Source: Ornithinibacillus contaminans
Lineage (GTDB): Bacteria > Bacillota > Bacilli > Bacillales > Amphibacillaceae
Direction of reading: 5' to 3'
Assembly (NCBI RefSeq): GCF_001038425.2
Contig: NZ_LDPV02000011.1
Coordinates: forward strand, 1 to 61,969
Length of the DNA: 61,969 bases
Position numbers and translations under genes: made by a program. Every line of letters begins with the position of its first letter. Position 1 is the first letter of the stretch. Below are positions 1 to 8,372 of the stretch, in pieces. The notes below the pieces were generated by a model. That model searched no databases. It had not been told where the DNA came from and saw only the letters and a program-made list of their open reading frames with translations.

Positions 1-216
1 TGAGGAAGCATACTCCGAAGCGATACTAGCAGACACAGGCGCACTGCTTTTCAGCGCGAGAAGCTCAGAAGCCCCCGCGGCAAGGTAGACACTGCGAGGT
101 AGTTTCGAGCAGATGTCACCCCTGTGCTGGAAGTGAAAGCGAAGTATATTCCCGGAGCGGGTATCGTGCTCCAACGTTCGGATTTTATCTAACCATTAAC
201 ACTTATGTCCCAGCCC
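1..216 (-). repeat. Intergenic inverted-repeat element, copy 1 (may continue beyond left edge)
   Basis: The right end (about 131-216) is the reverse complement of the left end of the copy at 45387: it has the TATTCCCGGAGCGGGTATCGT segment, the CAACGTTCGGATTTTATCTAACC segment (described here in two overlapping parts) and the closing TTATGTCCCAGCCC arm. The inner part contains a CCCCCGCGG stretch also found in the copy at 7709. No coding frame is convincing. The opposite arm is not seen, so the element is either cut by the window edge or degraded. Confidence 0.6.
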
Positions 217-223
217 CATCTAT

Positions 224-784
224 TTATTCCGATGCTTTTTTATCCATCCACTCTTCTCGTAGCATCCCCATTTTAATGGAATCATAATACGTCCCTTGAT
301 AGGTTCGACTTTTTCTAATTCTACCTTCGATGATCATCCCTAGCTTTTCGCTAACCTTTATCATTCGTTCATTTCCAGACCAGGTTGTCAGACCTATTCG
401 ATGAATCGAAAGCGAATTGAATAGATAGTCTATCCAGAGCTTAAGTGCCTCGGTACCATATCCACCATTCCAATAGTTAGGCGAGTAGATTACGATTCCA
501 ATTTCTAGCCAGTTTGACGGCTTATGCTCCCAATAATATGACACAATCCCAATTATCTCATTGTCAACGGTGATTACCCTTCGCTCATCTAATCCAGCTT
601 CAATCCTCTTCTTCATTGCTTGCTCATAATCCTCAAGTGTAACTTTTTCTAACGGAAAATATGGTGCATCCCATTGCTTCCATTCAGGATTTTCTTCTCC
701 GTAAATATAATTCCATAACGTGACAATATCCTTTTCTTCAATTGGTTTTAATGCGATTCGATTCCCTTTAATAATCTCGTTCAT
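224..784 (-). CDS. GNAT family N-acetyltransferase (RimJ/RimL-like)
   Basis: A 186-residue single-domain GNAT protein that should transfer an acetyl group from acetyl-CoA to an amine; the substrate is unknown. The order matches the RimJ/RimL/SpeG-type branch: an N-terminal 'R-I-A-L-K-P-I-E-E-K-D' strand and helix, a central strand ending 'IGIVIYSP', and the acetyl-CoA loop 'YWNGGYGTEAL', followed by the 'NERMIKVSEKLGM' helix typical of this branch. I chose the ATG at 784 because homologues usually begin just before the 'I-K-G-N-R' strand; a TTG further upstream would add nine residues that overlap the Shine-Dalgarno area. It lies 16 bp after the nucleotidyltransferase-like gene and is probably co-transcribed with it. 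Confidence 0.85.
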   Translation of the reverse strand: MNEIIKGNRIALKPIEEKDIVTLWNYIYGEENPEWKQWDAPYFPLEKVTLEDYEQAMKKRIEAGLDERRVITVDNEIIGIVSYYWEHKPSNWLEIGIVIYSPNYWNGGYGTEALKLWIDYLFNSLSIHRIGLTTWSGNERMIKVSEKLGMIIEGRIRKSRTYQGTYYDSIKMGMLREEWMDKKASE

Positions 785-800
785 TTTCTCCACGCTTCCC

Positions 801-1352
801 TCACCCCTCAATTAACCATTCAATTATTTTTCCTCGTACCTCTTGTGGCAAAGGACGTTTAAGTGCTTCTTCTAATAAGTTGGGATGTTTTACTCCCGTT
901 GTTCGAAAATGGTTTTCAATCAGGACCGCTTTCTCTTGTTTCCCAGGAATCAGGCTGTACAGAATATACCAATCCTCCAGTGCACACAAAGGAATATCCA
1001 CGCCATTAATAGTCTTGTATTCTACTATCCTGTCCGCTGTGAGTGGTAAGTGATATACTCCCTCTTGATGACTGATGGCAAATCCACCCATTATATCGAT
1101 AGCAACTTCTTCAATCGCAAGCTTGCTAAAATAAACCGTTCGAAAAGGCTCCGAACGCTTAGCTTCCTTCATACGACCAAGTGGCGATATAATTTCCATT
1201 AGTCGACTAGCATTCCGTTCATCAACTAAAATATCAATATCATTTGGTTTGTCGATTAGCTGGTGGAAATTCAGCAAAAGGGAGCCACCAACCCCCCAAG
1301 TAATTTCCACATTTTGCAGGCATTTTCCAATCCTCACAAGTGTATTAAGCAT
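801..1352 (-). CDS. Nucleotidyltransferase-domain protein (aminoglycoside-nucleotidyltransferase-like)
   Basis: A 183-residue protein with the core of the small nucleotidyltransferase fold: 'WGVGGSLLL' (G-G-S motif) followed after about 15 residues by 'NDIDILV' (D-x-D motif), which together bind metal and nucleotide in this superfamily. A third acidic position is plausible in 'VAIDIMGGF'. This resembles stand-alone antibiotic or AbiEii-like nucleotidyltransferases, but no resistance can be claimed from sequence. The start has a good Shine-Dalgarno (AGGGAGATGG, 4-5 nt before the ATG). It lies between two GNAT genes in a tight minus-strand cluster. Confidence 0.7.
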   Translation of the reverse strand: MLNTLVRIGKCLQNVEITWGVGGSLLLNFHQLIDKPNDIDILVDERNASRLMEIISPLGRMKEAKRSEPFRTVYFSKLAIEEVAIDIMGGFAISHQEGVYHLPLTADRIVEYKTINGVDIPLCALEDWYILYSLIPGKQEKAVLIENHFRTTGVKHPNLLEEALKRPLPQEVRGKIIEWLIEG

Positions 1353-1372
1353 TTTCCATCTCCCTAGCGTCT

Positions 1373-2248
1373 CTATCGTTTTTTTGTAAAATAAAATAAA
1401 TCATGGGTTCGTTTAAAGCCTACTTTTTCGTATAGATTAATCGCAGCTTCATTACTAGAATCAACACACAGGCTAATCTCCTCCATCGATTCAATGGTAA
1501 ATAGCCAGTTCAGAGCAGCTGATAATAATCGCTTCCCAATCCCCTTTCCTCGTTCCGAACTATTTACCGAGAAAAACTCGATGCTAGCCTCACCATACTC
1601 AGGCTCTGCCTCTACATAAATGTAGCCAGTTAAGCCTTCCGTATTCGTGACAACAAATACTTTCCTAGTTGGATTCAAACGACTAATAATTTCCTGCCCA
1701 CTATAATAAGTATTCGGAAATTCTTGATCATGTAGGTTTATCATCTCTTCATGTAAATCTTGCGTTAGTTCAATCGGCTCCTCATCAAGCCAGTGATTTT
1801 GGTCATCTCGGTTCACCGTTAAAATAATTTGAGCATGTTCATGCTGAAGACAATCAAGTTCTTTGGCAAATTGAATCGCATGATGATTTTTCACATTCGG
1901 AAACACCGCTACCGAATGAATGTTAGCAGGTAATAACTTTTCCAACTCACGCCATAGCTCATGCACAATCTGCCATTTATCCGCTTCTATAAACGGCCCC
2001 CATATTTCAGCACTACTGTCTTCAAGATCCGCATCAAAGCCAACCACACCAACTAATTGGTTCTGATCATATGCACAGACAAAGCTATTGTTGTATAAAA
2101 CATCGGTCAATTCATTCACCATAAAGTTCTCAATCTCTTCTGGATCCTTTCCACAAAAGCCTATATGAGACTCATCTATGTTATTTAATTGCGCTATAAA
2201 TCTCGCAACTTCACCAATTGCTTCTTTTTCCAACACGTTAATTTTCAT
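1373..2248 (-). CDS. GNAT family N-acetyltransferase, two-domain
   Basis: A 291-residue acetyltransferase, about twice the length of one GNAT domain. The C-terminal half carries the clear acetyl-CoA signature: 'EFFSVNSSERGKGIGKRLLSAALNW', described as strand 'IEFFSVN' then loop 'RGKGIGKRLL', then the 'NEAAINLYEKVGF' helix. The N-terminal half (about 1-140) looks like a second, degenerate GNAT domain. The Shine-Dalgarno AAGGGGAG lies 6 nt before the ATG. It is the first gene of the minus-strand cluster GNAT - nucleotidyltransferase - GNAT. The substrate cannot be predicted. Confidence 0.82.
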   Translation of the reverse strand: MKINVLEKEAIGEVARFIAQLNNIDESHIGFCGKDPEEIENFMVNELTDVLYNNSFVCAYDQNQLVGVVGFDADLEDSSAEIWGPFIEADKWQIVHELWRELEKLLPANIHSVAVFPNVKNHHAIQFAKELDCLQHEHAQIILTVNRDDQNHWLDEEPIELTQDLHEEMINLHDQEFPNTYYSGQEIISRLNPTRKVFVVTNTEGLTGYIYVEAEPEYGEASIEFFSVNSSERGKGIGKRLLSAALNWLFTIESMEEISLCVDSSNEAAINLYEKVGFKRTHDLFYFTKKR

Positions 2249-2398
2249 CAGAACTCCCCCTTGCAGCTATTCTTCTTACGCTCTACCGCTTCATTTCTTA
2301 TTACTAGAATACCATAAGTAAGAATTTACAAATAATTGTCCCGCGAATTCTTTACACTCCCTTATCTTCTCGTTCATATTTTTGTGATACACTATCCT

Positions 2399-2404
2399 TA
2401 TAAT
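2399..2404 (+). promoter_or_regulatory. Probable -10 box for the HAD phosphatase gene
   Basis: A perfect TATAAT lies 21 bp before the start codon, with the AAAAGGAG ribosome binding site between. No good -35 hexamer is visible at 16-18 bp. Confidence 0.4.
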
Positions 2405-2424
2405 CAGTTGAAAAGGAGACAATC

Positions 2425-3207
2425 ATGACTTACAAAATTTTATTTCTAGATATCGATGGAACGATCCTAAAACCAGACCACACCTATCACCCCAAAACCA
2501 AAGAGGCCATTAAGCAAATACAGTCACAGGGTATGGAGGTTTTTCTAGCTACTGGAAGACCCGCCCATGAGCTTAGTGAACTGGCAGAAGAATTACAGGT
2601 AGAATCATACATCGGCTATAATGGTGCATATGCGGTTTACCAAGACGAAACAATCCTAGACGAACCGATGAAAAAAGAAACACTAATCAAATACTTAGAA
2701 ATCGCAAAAGAATCCGGTCATGAAATCATCTTATATACAAGTGAACGAAATTATGTTACTTCAACGGATTCACCATATATGATACGTTTTATGGAATTGT
2801 TTCAGTTAACTGAAAAGAATTTAATAACGGAGGACATTCTCGACGATGTTCTTGGCGCAACATTATTAAATGTTCCACCAGAGGAAACTTCCCGATATGA
2901 AATCGATGATATTCGACTCGCACAAGTAAATGTAAATGGTGCAGAGAATTGTTATGATGTCATTCGAAAAGCAGTTAATAAAGGGGAAGCTGTTAGAACG
3001 GTGCTTAATCGATTAAACATTCCAAAGGAGCAAGCAATTGCATTTGGTGATGGTATGAATGACAAAGAAATGCTGGAACTAGTAGGAGAAGGATTTGCGA
3101 TGGGTAATGCCCATCCAGACCTATTCCAATATGCTAATCATAAAACAACTACCGTATCAGAAGCTGGTGTATTTAGTGGGTTAGAGAAGCTTGGATTAGT
3201 TAAATAA
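2425..3207 (+). CDS. HAD-superfamily Cof-type phosphatase
   Basis: A 260-residue cytosolic phosphatase of HAD subfamily IIB. Motif I is 'FLDIDGTIL' (Asp nucleophile and acid/base Asp near residues 9 and 11), motif II 'ATGRP', motif III is the Lys region 'VLNRLNIPKEQ', and motif IV is 'AFGDGMNDKEML' with the GDxxND metal ligands. Members of this group dephosphorylate sugar phosphates, nucleotides or cofactors, so the substrate is open. Length and order match YkrA/YitU-type Bacillus proteins. Monocistronic: it has its own -10 box and Shine-Dalgarno and a strong shared terminator at 3216-3250. Confidence 0.9.
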   Translation: MTYKILFLDIDGTILKPDHTYHPKTKEAIKQIQSQGMEVFLATGRPAHELSELAEELQVESYIGYNGAYAVYQDETILDEPMKKETLIKYLEIAKESGHEIILYTSERNYVTSTDSPYMIRFMELFQLTEKNLITEDILDDVLGATLLNVPPEETSRYEIDDIRLAQVNVNGAENCYDVIRKAVNKGEAVRTVLNRLNIPKEQAIAFGDGMNDKEMLELVGEGFAMGNAHPDLFQYANHKTTTVSEAGVFSGLEKLGLVK

Positions 3208-3215
3208 TAGAACAC

Positions 3216-3250
3216 AAAAACTACGCACCCAATTGGAATGCGTAGTTTTT
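3216..3250. terminator. Bidirectional intrinsic terminator
   Basis: Perfect 12-bp inverted arms AAAAACTACGCA / TGCGTAGTTTTT with an 11-nt loop. It gives a GC stem followed by a U run on either strand. It lies between the convergent HAD phosphatase and chromate-transporter genes. Confidence 0.9.
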
Positions 3251-3255
3251 AACAT

Positions 3256-3786
3256 TTATAACAAAAATGCTCCATACACAAAGGCACCAAGTATCACGAA
3301 TGCTGGATGCACCTTTATCCGTTCGATTAATAAATAACTGACAATCGTAATTACAGCAGTATGTATTATCCCGATCCCTTCATACGATTCAAAGAAAAAT
3401 CGCCAAGCCATTAATCCAAGTAAAATAGCAATTACCGGTCGAACAAATAAGGTGATTCGCTTCACTTTTGGTGAATCCTTGAATTTATACAACACACCTA
3501 ATAGTGCAATCATGATGATCAAAGATGGTGCCACAGTAGCAAAGACGCCAAGTATTGCGCCAAGTAGACCACCTACTTCATACCCGATGTATCCTGCCAT
3601 TTTCGTCGCAATTGGACCAGGCAAGGAGTTTGCAACAGCTAGAACTTCACTAAACTCTTGCACACTCATCCACTCATAGCGTCCAACTACTTCATTTTCT
3701 ACTAATGGTATGGAAGCTGGTCCGCCCCCATAACCTAAGATACCTGGGATAAAAAATGCCAGGAAAATTTGCCAATAGACTAGCAT
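3256..3786 (-). CDS. Chromate transporter (CHR family), half-size subunit
   Basis: A 176-residue membrane protein of the CHR family, which exports or exchanges chromate/sulfate-like anions. It is one half of the classical two-domain ChrA: the 'FFIPGILGYGGGPASIPLVENEVV' start (key motif GGGPASIP), then 'GPIATKMAGYIGY', then four or five hydrophobic segments. It pairs with the preceding half-size paralogue, the usual arrangement in Bacillus where two short proteins work together. Its start overlaps the stop of that paralogue (TAATG at 3786), indicating translational coupling. Confidence 0.9.
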   Translation of the reverse strand: MLVYWQIFLAFFIPGILGYGGGPASIPLVENEVVGRYEWMSVQEFSEVLAVANSLPGPIATKMAGYIGYEVGGLLGAILGVFATVAPSLIIMIALLGVLYKFKDSPKVKRITLFVRPVIAILLGLMAWRFFFESYEGIGIIHTAVITIVSYLLIERIKVHPAFVILGAFVYGAFLL

Positions 3787-4346
3787 TAGGAATTCACCCC
3801 TTTTTCTTGCTTCTTATCACGAATCAATAAGGCGATTGCGATTAAAACGCCGATAATGATTCCAGGGTGAACATTTAAAATGGATAACAAAACAAACACT
3901 GCCGCTGTCATCAGGAGGGCAGGAATCCATCCCATCCCCTGGCGTGTTTTATCAAAAAACTGCCAAGTTAAGGTTGCCATCATCATCCCAACAACAGGTA
4001 TTACTGCAGCTGTCATGCCTTTTACCCAATCAATATCCTTAAAAGAAGAGAGCGTTGATAACAATATAATTAACAATAATACAGTAGGAATCACCGTGGC
4101 TATTAATGCATTTAGTAAGCCAATAACTCCCGCTACCCGGTAACCAATATAACCTGCAAGTTTAGTTGCAATTGGTCCCGGAAGTGTGTTTGCTAATGCA
4201 AGCATATCGCCGAATTCTTCATCACTCATCCATTTATATGTATCAACAACTTCTTTATGTACAAGCGGGATGGAAGCGGGGCCACCACCGTAGCCCAAGA
4301 TTCCTACCCGAAAAAAAGCTAGAAATAACTGCCATTGTGTTTTCAT
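3786..4346 (-). CDS. Chromate transporter (CHR family), half-size subunit
   Basis: A 186-residue partner of the downstream CHR protein, with the same signatures: 'GILGYGGGPASIPLVHKEVV' near the N-terminus and 'LPGPIATKLAGYIGYRVAG' in the middle, then five hydrophobic stretches. It begins about 30 bp after the gamma-glutamyltransferase gene and reads in the same direction, so the three form one operon. Whether it moves chromate or another oxyanion in this host is not visible. The tail 'RDKKQEKGVNS' is a cytosolic basic end. Confidence 0.9.
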   Translation of the reverse strand: MKTQWQLFLAFFRVGILGYGGGPASIPLVHKEVVDTYKWMSDEEFGDMLALANTLPGPIATKLAGYIGYRVAGVIGLLNALIATVIPTVLLLIILLSTLSSFKDIDWVKGMTAAVIPVVGMMMATLTWQFFDKTRQGMGWIPALLMTAAVFVLLSILNVHPGIIIGVLIAIALLIRDKKQEKGVNS

Positions 4347-4376
4347 TGTAATGCGTATTCACCTTTCATTGACCGA

Positions 4377-5990
4377 TTACCATGCAGCAACCGTTCCGTC
4401 TGTTCGTGATTCTGTTCCACCAACTAGGACTCCTGTTTCCGGGTCGCGCCATATAATTTGACCGCGGCCGAAGCTATTCGGCTCAAGCGAGATTTTAATT
4501 TGATGCCCTTTTCGAGCAAGCCCTTGTGCTATATGATGCTGGAAGCGATTCTCTACTTCTACCACTTTATCCTTCATCCATTGCCAGCGTGGCGCATCCA
4601 GTGCTGCTTGTGGATTCAGTCCAAAATCAACCGTGTTCATGACAACTTGCACATGTCCTTGTGGCTGCATGAAGCCCCCCATAACACCAAACGGTCCTAC
4701 AGGTTTGTCATCCTTCGTCATGAAGCCAGGGATAATGGTATGATACGTTCGTTTACCACCCTCCAATGCATTGGCATGATGCTTATCCATAGAAAAATTA
4801 TGCCCACGATTTTGTAACGCTATCCCAGTTCCAGGCACAACTAAACCTGATCCAAATCCCATATAATTACTTTGAATATAAGATATCATATTCCCTTCGC
4901 CATCAGCTGCGGCTAAATAAACGGTACCACTCGATGCTGGATCGCCTGCTTCCGGAAGTAATGCTTCATCAGCAATTAATTTTCTACGTGTTTCACCATA
5001 CACGTCACTCAACAAGCTTTCTACCGATACCTTCATATGGTTTTCATCTGTTACATAGGTTTGTGCATCGGCAAATGCTAGTTTAATAGCTTCAATTTGC
5101 TTATGATAGGTATCAACAGAATCTTTCTCATGGAAAATGTACCCTTTTAGAATGTTTAATGCCTGTAATGCAACAATTCCTTGTCCGTTCGGAGGGATTT
5201 CCCAAATGTCATAGCCACGGTAGTTAACACGTATCGGATTAACCCATTCTACTTCAAATTCCGCTAAATCTTCAGCCGTTAAATAGCCACCGGTTTTATA
5301 AGCGAAACTCGCCATTTTCTCAGCAAGTGAGCCACGATAAAATGACTCTGCCTTTGTTTCACCAATCAAGCGCAGTGTCTCTGCATGCCCTTTGGATGAC
5401 CATACTTCCCCAATCTTCGGTGCTCTTCCCTTTGGTGCAAAGGTGTCAAACCAATGGGTAAATACGTCATCAGTTAGCTTTTGCTTATAGATGTTATAGG
5501 CACTATTCCAGTATTTTCCGAGTGTCGGTGAGACTGGATATCCTTCCTCTGCATATTTAATTGCCGGCTCCAATACGTCTGCTAGTGGAAGCTTTCCAAA
5601 TTTCGCTGAAAGCTCTGCCCATGCACCTGGAACCCCAGGAACTGTAACCGGAATCCAACCATGTGTTGGAATTTCCTCATGTCCTGCTTCTTTTACCGCA
5701 TCAATCGAAATGCTTTTAGGTGCCTTTCCGCTCGCATTTAATCCATGTAATTTTCCCTTTGTCCAAACTAAAGCAAATGCGTCTCCGCCAATTCCATTTG
5801 ACGTTGGTTCTACAACTGTTAAGCATGCGGCTGTTGCAATAGCTGCATCAATCGCATTTCCACCCTTTTTCAATATTTCAAGTCCTGCTTGAGCGGCAAG
5901 TGGCTGAGAAGTTGCTACCATGCCGTTCTTTCCATATGTAGAATGTCTTGTATTGGCATATGGGTGTGACTGGTGATCAAATGAAAGCAT
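4377..5990 (-). CDS. Gamma-glutamyltransferase family protein
   Basis: A 537-residue Ntn-hydrolase of the gamma-glutamyltransferase family, which cleaves gamma-glutamyl bonds (glutathione, gamma-glutamyl peptides, polyglutamate in some members). Visible family features are 'GMVATSQPLAAQAGLEILKKGGNA', with core 'GGNAIDAA', then 'EPTSNGIGGDAF', and the autoprocessing region 'ASSGTVYLAAAD', where the Thr after SSG is the expected nucleophile. 'GPFGVMGGFMQPQGHVQV' is the conserved C-terminal GG loop. No signal peptide is present, so it is probably cytosolic, unlike secreted Bacillus Ggt. The ATG at 5990 has a GGGGAG Shine-Dalgarno 10 nt away; an upstream in-frame start would add 20 residues outside the family pattern. 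First gene of the operon with the two chromate-transporter genes. Confidence 0.9.
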   Translation of the reverse strand: MLSFDHQSHPYANTRHSTYGKNGMVATSQPLAAQAGLEILKKGGNAIDAAIATAACLTVVEPTSNGIGGDAFALVWTKGKLHGLNASGKAPKSISIDAVKEAGHEEIPTHGWIPVTVPGVPGAWAELSAKFGKLPLADVLEPAIKYAEEGYPVSPTLGKYWNSAYNIYKQKLTDDVFTHWFDTFAPKGRAPKIGEVWSSKGHAETLRLIGETKAESFYRGSLAEKMASFAYKTGGYLTAEDLAEFEVEWVNPIRVNYRGYDIWEIPPNGQGIVALQALNILKGYIFHEKDSVDTYHKQIEAIKLAFADAQTYVTDENHMKVSVESLLSDVYGETRRKLIADEALLPEAGDPASSGTVYLAAADGEGNMISYIQSNYMGFGSGLVVPGTGIALQNRGHNFSMDKHHANALEGGKRTYHTIIPGFMTKDDKPVGPFGVMGGFMQPQGHVQVVMNTVDFGLNPQAALDAPRWQWMKDKVVEVENRFQHHIAQGLARKGHQIKISLEPNSFGRGQIIWRDPETGVLVGGTESRTDGTVAAW

Positions 5991-6335
5991 CGTAAAAAAA
6001 CTCCCCTCAGTGACTTCTAAATTTATTTCATAGTACGAAATAAATTTCACTGTGTCAATCTAGCGCTCTATAAATCTGAGAATTTTTATGGCTGCTTTTT
6101 ATGTAAAAACTGCATCTATTGGCAGGCATTACATTAGGAAAGATTCCCTATTATCCTGTATTCATTTGAGTCCAATTTTTCATCAGCATTCCTATTCTCT
6201 ATATAATCGAAACCTTTGGCAATAAGGTGGCATTATAGATTAAACTATTTATCTGAAAAATTCCGAGATAGCCATTTTGGAATTTAACTTTCATGCTATA
6301 ATACTACTAACTAACATCTGAGGAGGAGGTCACAT
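5991..6335. other. Intergenic region between divergent genes
   Basis: This holds the leaders of the divergent gamma-glutamyltransferase and HtrA-like genes. An extended -10 (TGC-TATAAT, 6294-6302) lies 34 bp before the protease start. No operator or structured RNA was recognised. Confidence 0.5.
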
Positions 6336-7703
6336 ATGTACTGTCATACCTGTGGTACGGAACGCCGCCCAAACTCAAATTTCTGCCCAAATTGTGGGGT
6401 AGAGAAAAAGCGAAAACTTCACCCGTTAATGAGTACTTTTTTAATTTTATTATTAACAGGTACCATCATTGGTAGTGTATTTATTGTGAAGAGCTTTTAT
6501 TCTCACCTACCGGAAATGTTGGCCTCTGTGGACACACAAACCGAACAAGAACCTACCGAAAATGTTGACACAACACTCTCCACTCCTCCTACTACTGAGA
6601 AGCAGGAATTGGAGGACGAACAGAAGCAGGAATTCACCGAAATTATTGCGAATGCGCAGGATTCCGTCTTTACTGTTTTCACGCCTTACAGTCAAGGGTC
6701 TGGCTTCTTATATAATAACAATGGCGCAGTTGTAACCAATGCACATGTTGTAGAAGGGGAAACCGTTGTTTATATTAAAACAACTGATGGCGCAGAGTAT
6801 GCTGGTACGATCATTGGTTATTCGAACGAAACAGATGTTGCCGTTATTCAAGTTCCTGATTTAGTCGGAAAAGAACCTTTCGCATTAGAGGTCACAGAAC
6901 CAGCTAATATCGGAGAAGAAGTGATAACATTAGGAAGCCCGCTTGGATTAGAAAACACAGCAACGATGGGCTATATTACTGGGAAAGATCGCAATTTTGT
7001 TATCGAACCTTATACGTATGAAAACTTATATCAAATTTCTGCTCCTATCTCACCAGGAAGTAGTGGTGGACCGCTAATCTCAAAAACTAACGAAAAGATT
7101 GTGGCCATCAATTCAGCAGAAAGCATAGAAGATGCAGAAATTGGATTCAGCATCCCGTTATATACCGTTCAACCACTGATCGATTCTTGGATTAACCAAC
7201 CAATGAATGAAGAAGAAGTACTCGCGCAATTTTATGATGCAAATGGTGATTCCTACTATGGTGACACATGGGGTGATGGTAATAGTGGCGGCTACTTCCA
7301 CGGTGGCGATTATACCGAGGACGGGGAGTATAATGATTACTGGGAATATAGCTATGAAGATTTTTGGTCTGAAATTGGCGATGCACTAAAGGAATATATC
7401 GGAGAAGGAAATTCGTATTACAAAGACTGGTTTGACAATGAAAATTACGAGTCGTATGAGGAAGATTGGTCTGATCCGGAATCCTTTGATTCTTATCAAG
7501 AGGAGCCATGGAATGAAGGGTTCACTGTAGATGAAAATATGTACTATGACGAGGCAACCGGTGAGTGGAGCTATTATGATGAACAAGAAAATCAATGGTA
7601 TTACTACGATAGCTATGAAGGAACATGGACGTACTATAATGAAACAGATGGCTTGTGGTATTACTATGATGAGGCAACCGAACAGTACTTGCCATATGAA
7701 TAG
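6336..7703 (+). CDS. Zinc-ribbon, membrane-anchored trypsin-like (HtrA-type) serine protease with Tyr/Trp-rich tail
   Basis: A 455-residue protein. Residues 1-22 form a zinc ribbon (Cys3, Cys6, Cys17, Cys20). A membrane segment follows at about 31-55, then an acidic linker (65-100) and a trypsin-fold protease domain (about 103-285) with His137 in 'TNAHVV', Asp167 in 'ETDVAV' and Ser243 in 'GSSGGP'. The triad is intact and there is no PDZ domain. Residues about 300-455 are acidic and extremely rich in Tyr and Trp, ending in four or so imperfect 13-residue repeats with W-x-Y-Y-[DN]. The protease domain should face outside, with the zinc ribbon inside. The Shine-Dalgarno AGGAGG and an extended -10 precede it. 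The function of the tail is unknown; wall or polymer binding is possible. Confidence 0.85.
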   Translation: MYCHTCGTERRPNSNFCPNCGVEKKRKLHPLMSTFLILLLTGTIIGSVFIVKSFYSHLPEMLASVDTQTEQEPTENVDTTLSTPPTTEKQELEDEQKQEFTEIIANAQDSVFTVFTPYSQGSGFLYNNNGAVVTNAHVVEGETVVYIKTTDGAEYAGTIIGYSNETDVAVIQVPDLVGKEPFALEVTEPANIGEEVITLGSPLGLENTATMGYITGKDRNFVIEPYTYENLYQISAPISPGSSGGPLISKTNEKIVAINSAESIEDAEIGFSIPLYTVQPLIDSWINQPMNEEEVLAQFYDANGDSYYGDTWGDGNSGGYFHGGDYTEDGEYNDYWEYSYEDFWSEIGDALKEYIGEGNSYYKDWFDNENYESYEEDWSDPESFDSYQEEPWNEGFTVDENMYYDEATGEWSYYDEQENQWYYYDSYEGTWTYYNETDGLWYYYDEATEQYLPYE

Positions 7704-7708
7704 AAGGA

Positions 7709-7940
7709 GGTTGGGATATTAGTATTTATGGTTAGATAAAATCCGAACGTTAGTGCACTATAGCCGCTTCGGGAATAAACTTCGCTTTCCGCGGGGGGGC
7801 TGGTGAGACCCCGGAATAGCGATAGCTCTGAGGAGGCTCACCGTTGCCCTTCCTCCCGCAGGAGTCTAAGTATATTCCCTACGCTGAAATAGTATATATT
7901 GTTCGTCTTTAATCTTCCTTATTTTACTTATGTCCCAACC
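7709..7940. repeat. Intergenic inverted-repeat element, copy 2 (possible bidirectional terminator)
   Basis: Outer arms GGTTGGGATA (7709) and TATGTCCCAACC (7929-7940) close a roughly 230-bp element. Inside the left arm is the family-specific GGTTAGATAAAATCCGAACG segment, then a GC-rich centre with CCGCGGGGG and a smaller inverted repeat. It lies between the convergent protease and dhaM genes, where it could end transcription from both sides. It is the fullest copy in the window. Confidence 0.75.
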
Positions 7941-7987
7941 TTTTCTCATTTTTAGATTAATAGATTGAAAACTTACTATTGAACAAA

Positions 7988-8371
7988 TCAATATGCTGCT
8001 TTCAATTCTTTTAATACTGCCTCATAAACATCTTCTAAGTCTTTTCCCATATTGGATTCAACTGCGGCTACATAAGCCCCTTCGATTAAAGGTGCGTTGA
8101 CAATTTTAGCAGAAGTACTTTCCAGCATCTCTAACGCTACTTCTGCATTCATCCTAGCACTGCCTAAATCATAGAATACGAGAACACCTTTCCCAGTATC
8201 AGCAGAGGTTATCGCAGTAATTATTTTTTCAACACTTGTTCCAATTTCATTCTCATCCGTTCCACCTGCGATTTCAATAGGAACATCCATAATCACTTGC
8301 CGGATAATCTCTTTTAACCCTTCAACGATTTTAGGACTATGAGATATTAGCACAATTCCAACATAGTTCAT
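7988..8371 (-). CDS. dhaM: PTS-dependent dihydroxyacetone kinase, phosphotransferase subunit DhaM
   Basis: A 127-residue EIIA(Man)-like protein that takes phosphate from HPr of the phosphotransferase system and passes it to DhaL-bound ADP. The N-terminal 'VGIVLISHSPKIVEGLKE' holds the phosphorylated His in 'ISHSPKI'; 'GVLVFYDLGSARMNAE' is the conserved DhaM strand-loop. It is the short single-domain form; the Escherichia coli protein also carries HPr- and EI-like domains. It is the last gene of the dha operon, with only one base between the stop of dhaL and its ATG. Confidence 0.93.
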   Translation of the reverse strand: MNYVGIVLISHSPKIVEGLKEIIRQVIMDVPIEIAGGTDENEIGTSVEKIITAITSADTGKGVLVFYDLGSARMNAEVALEMLESTSAKIVNAPLIEGAYVAAVESNMGKDLEDVYEAVLKELKAAY

Positions 8372-8372
8372 G

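Noticed and set aside
1-216. Possible structured RNA gene at the left edge
   Set aside because: It matches the intergenic repeat family found at four other places and fits no RNA class I know.
7192-7509. 105-codon minus-strand frame, His/Pro-rich
   Set aside because: It is the antisense reading of the Tyr/Asp-rich tail of the HtrA-like protein.
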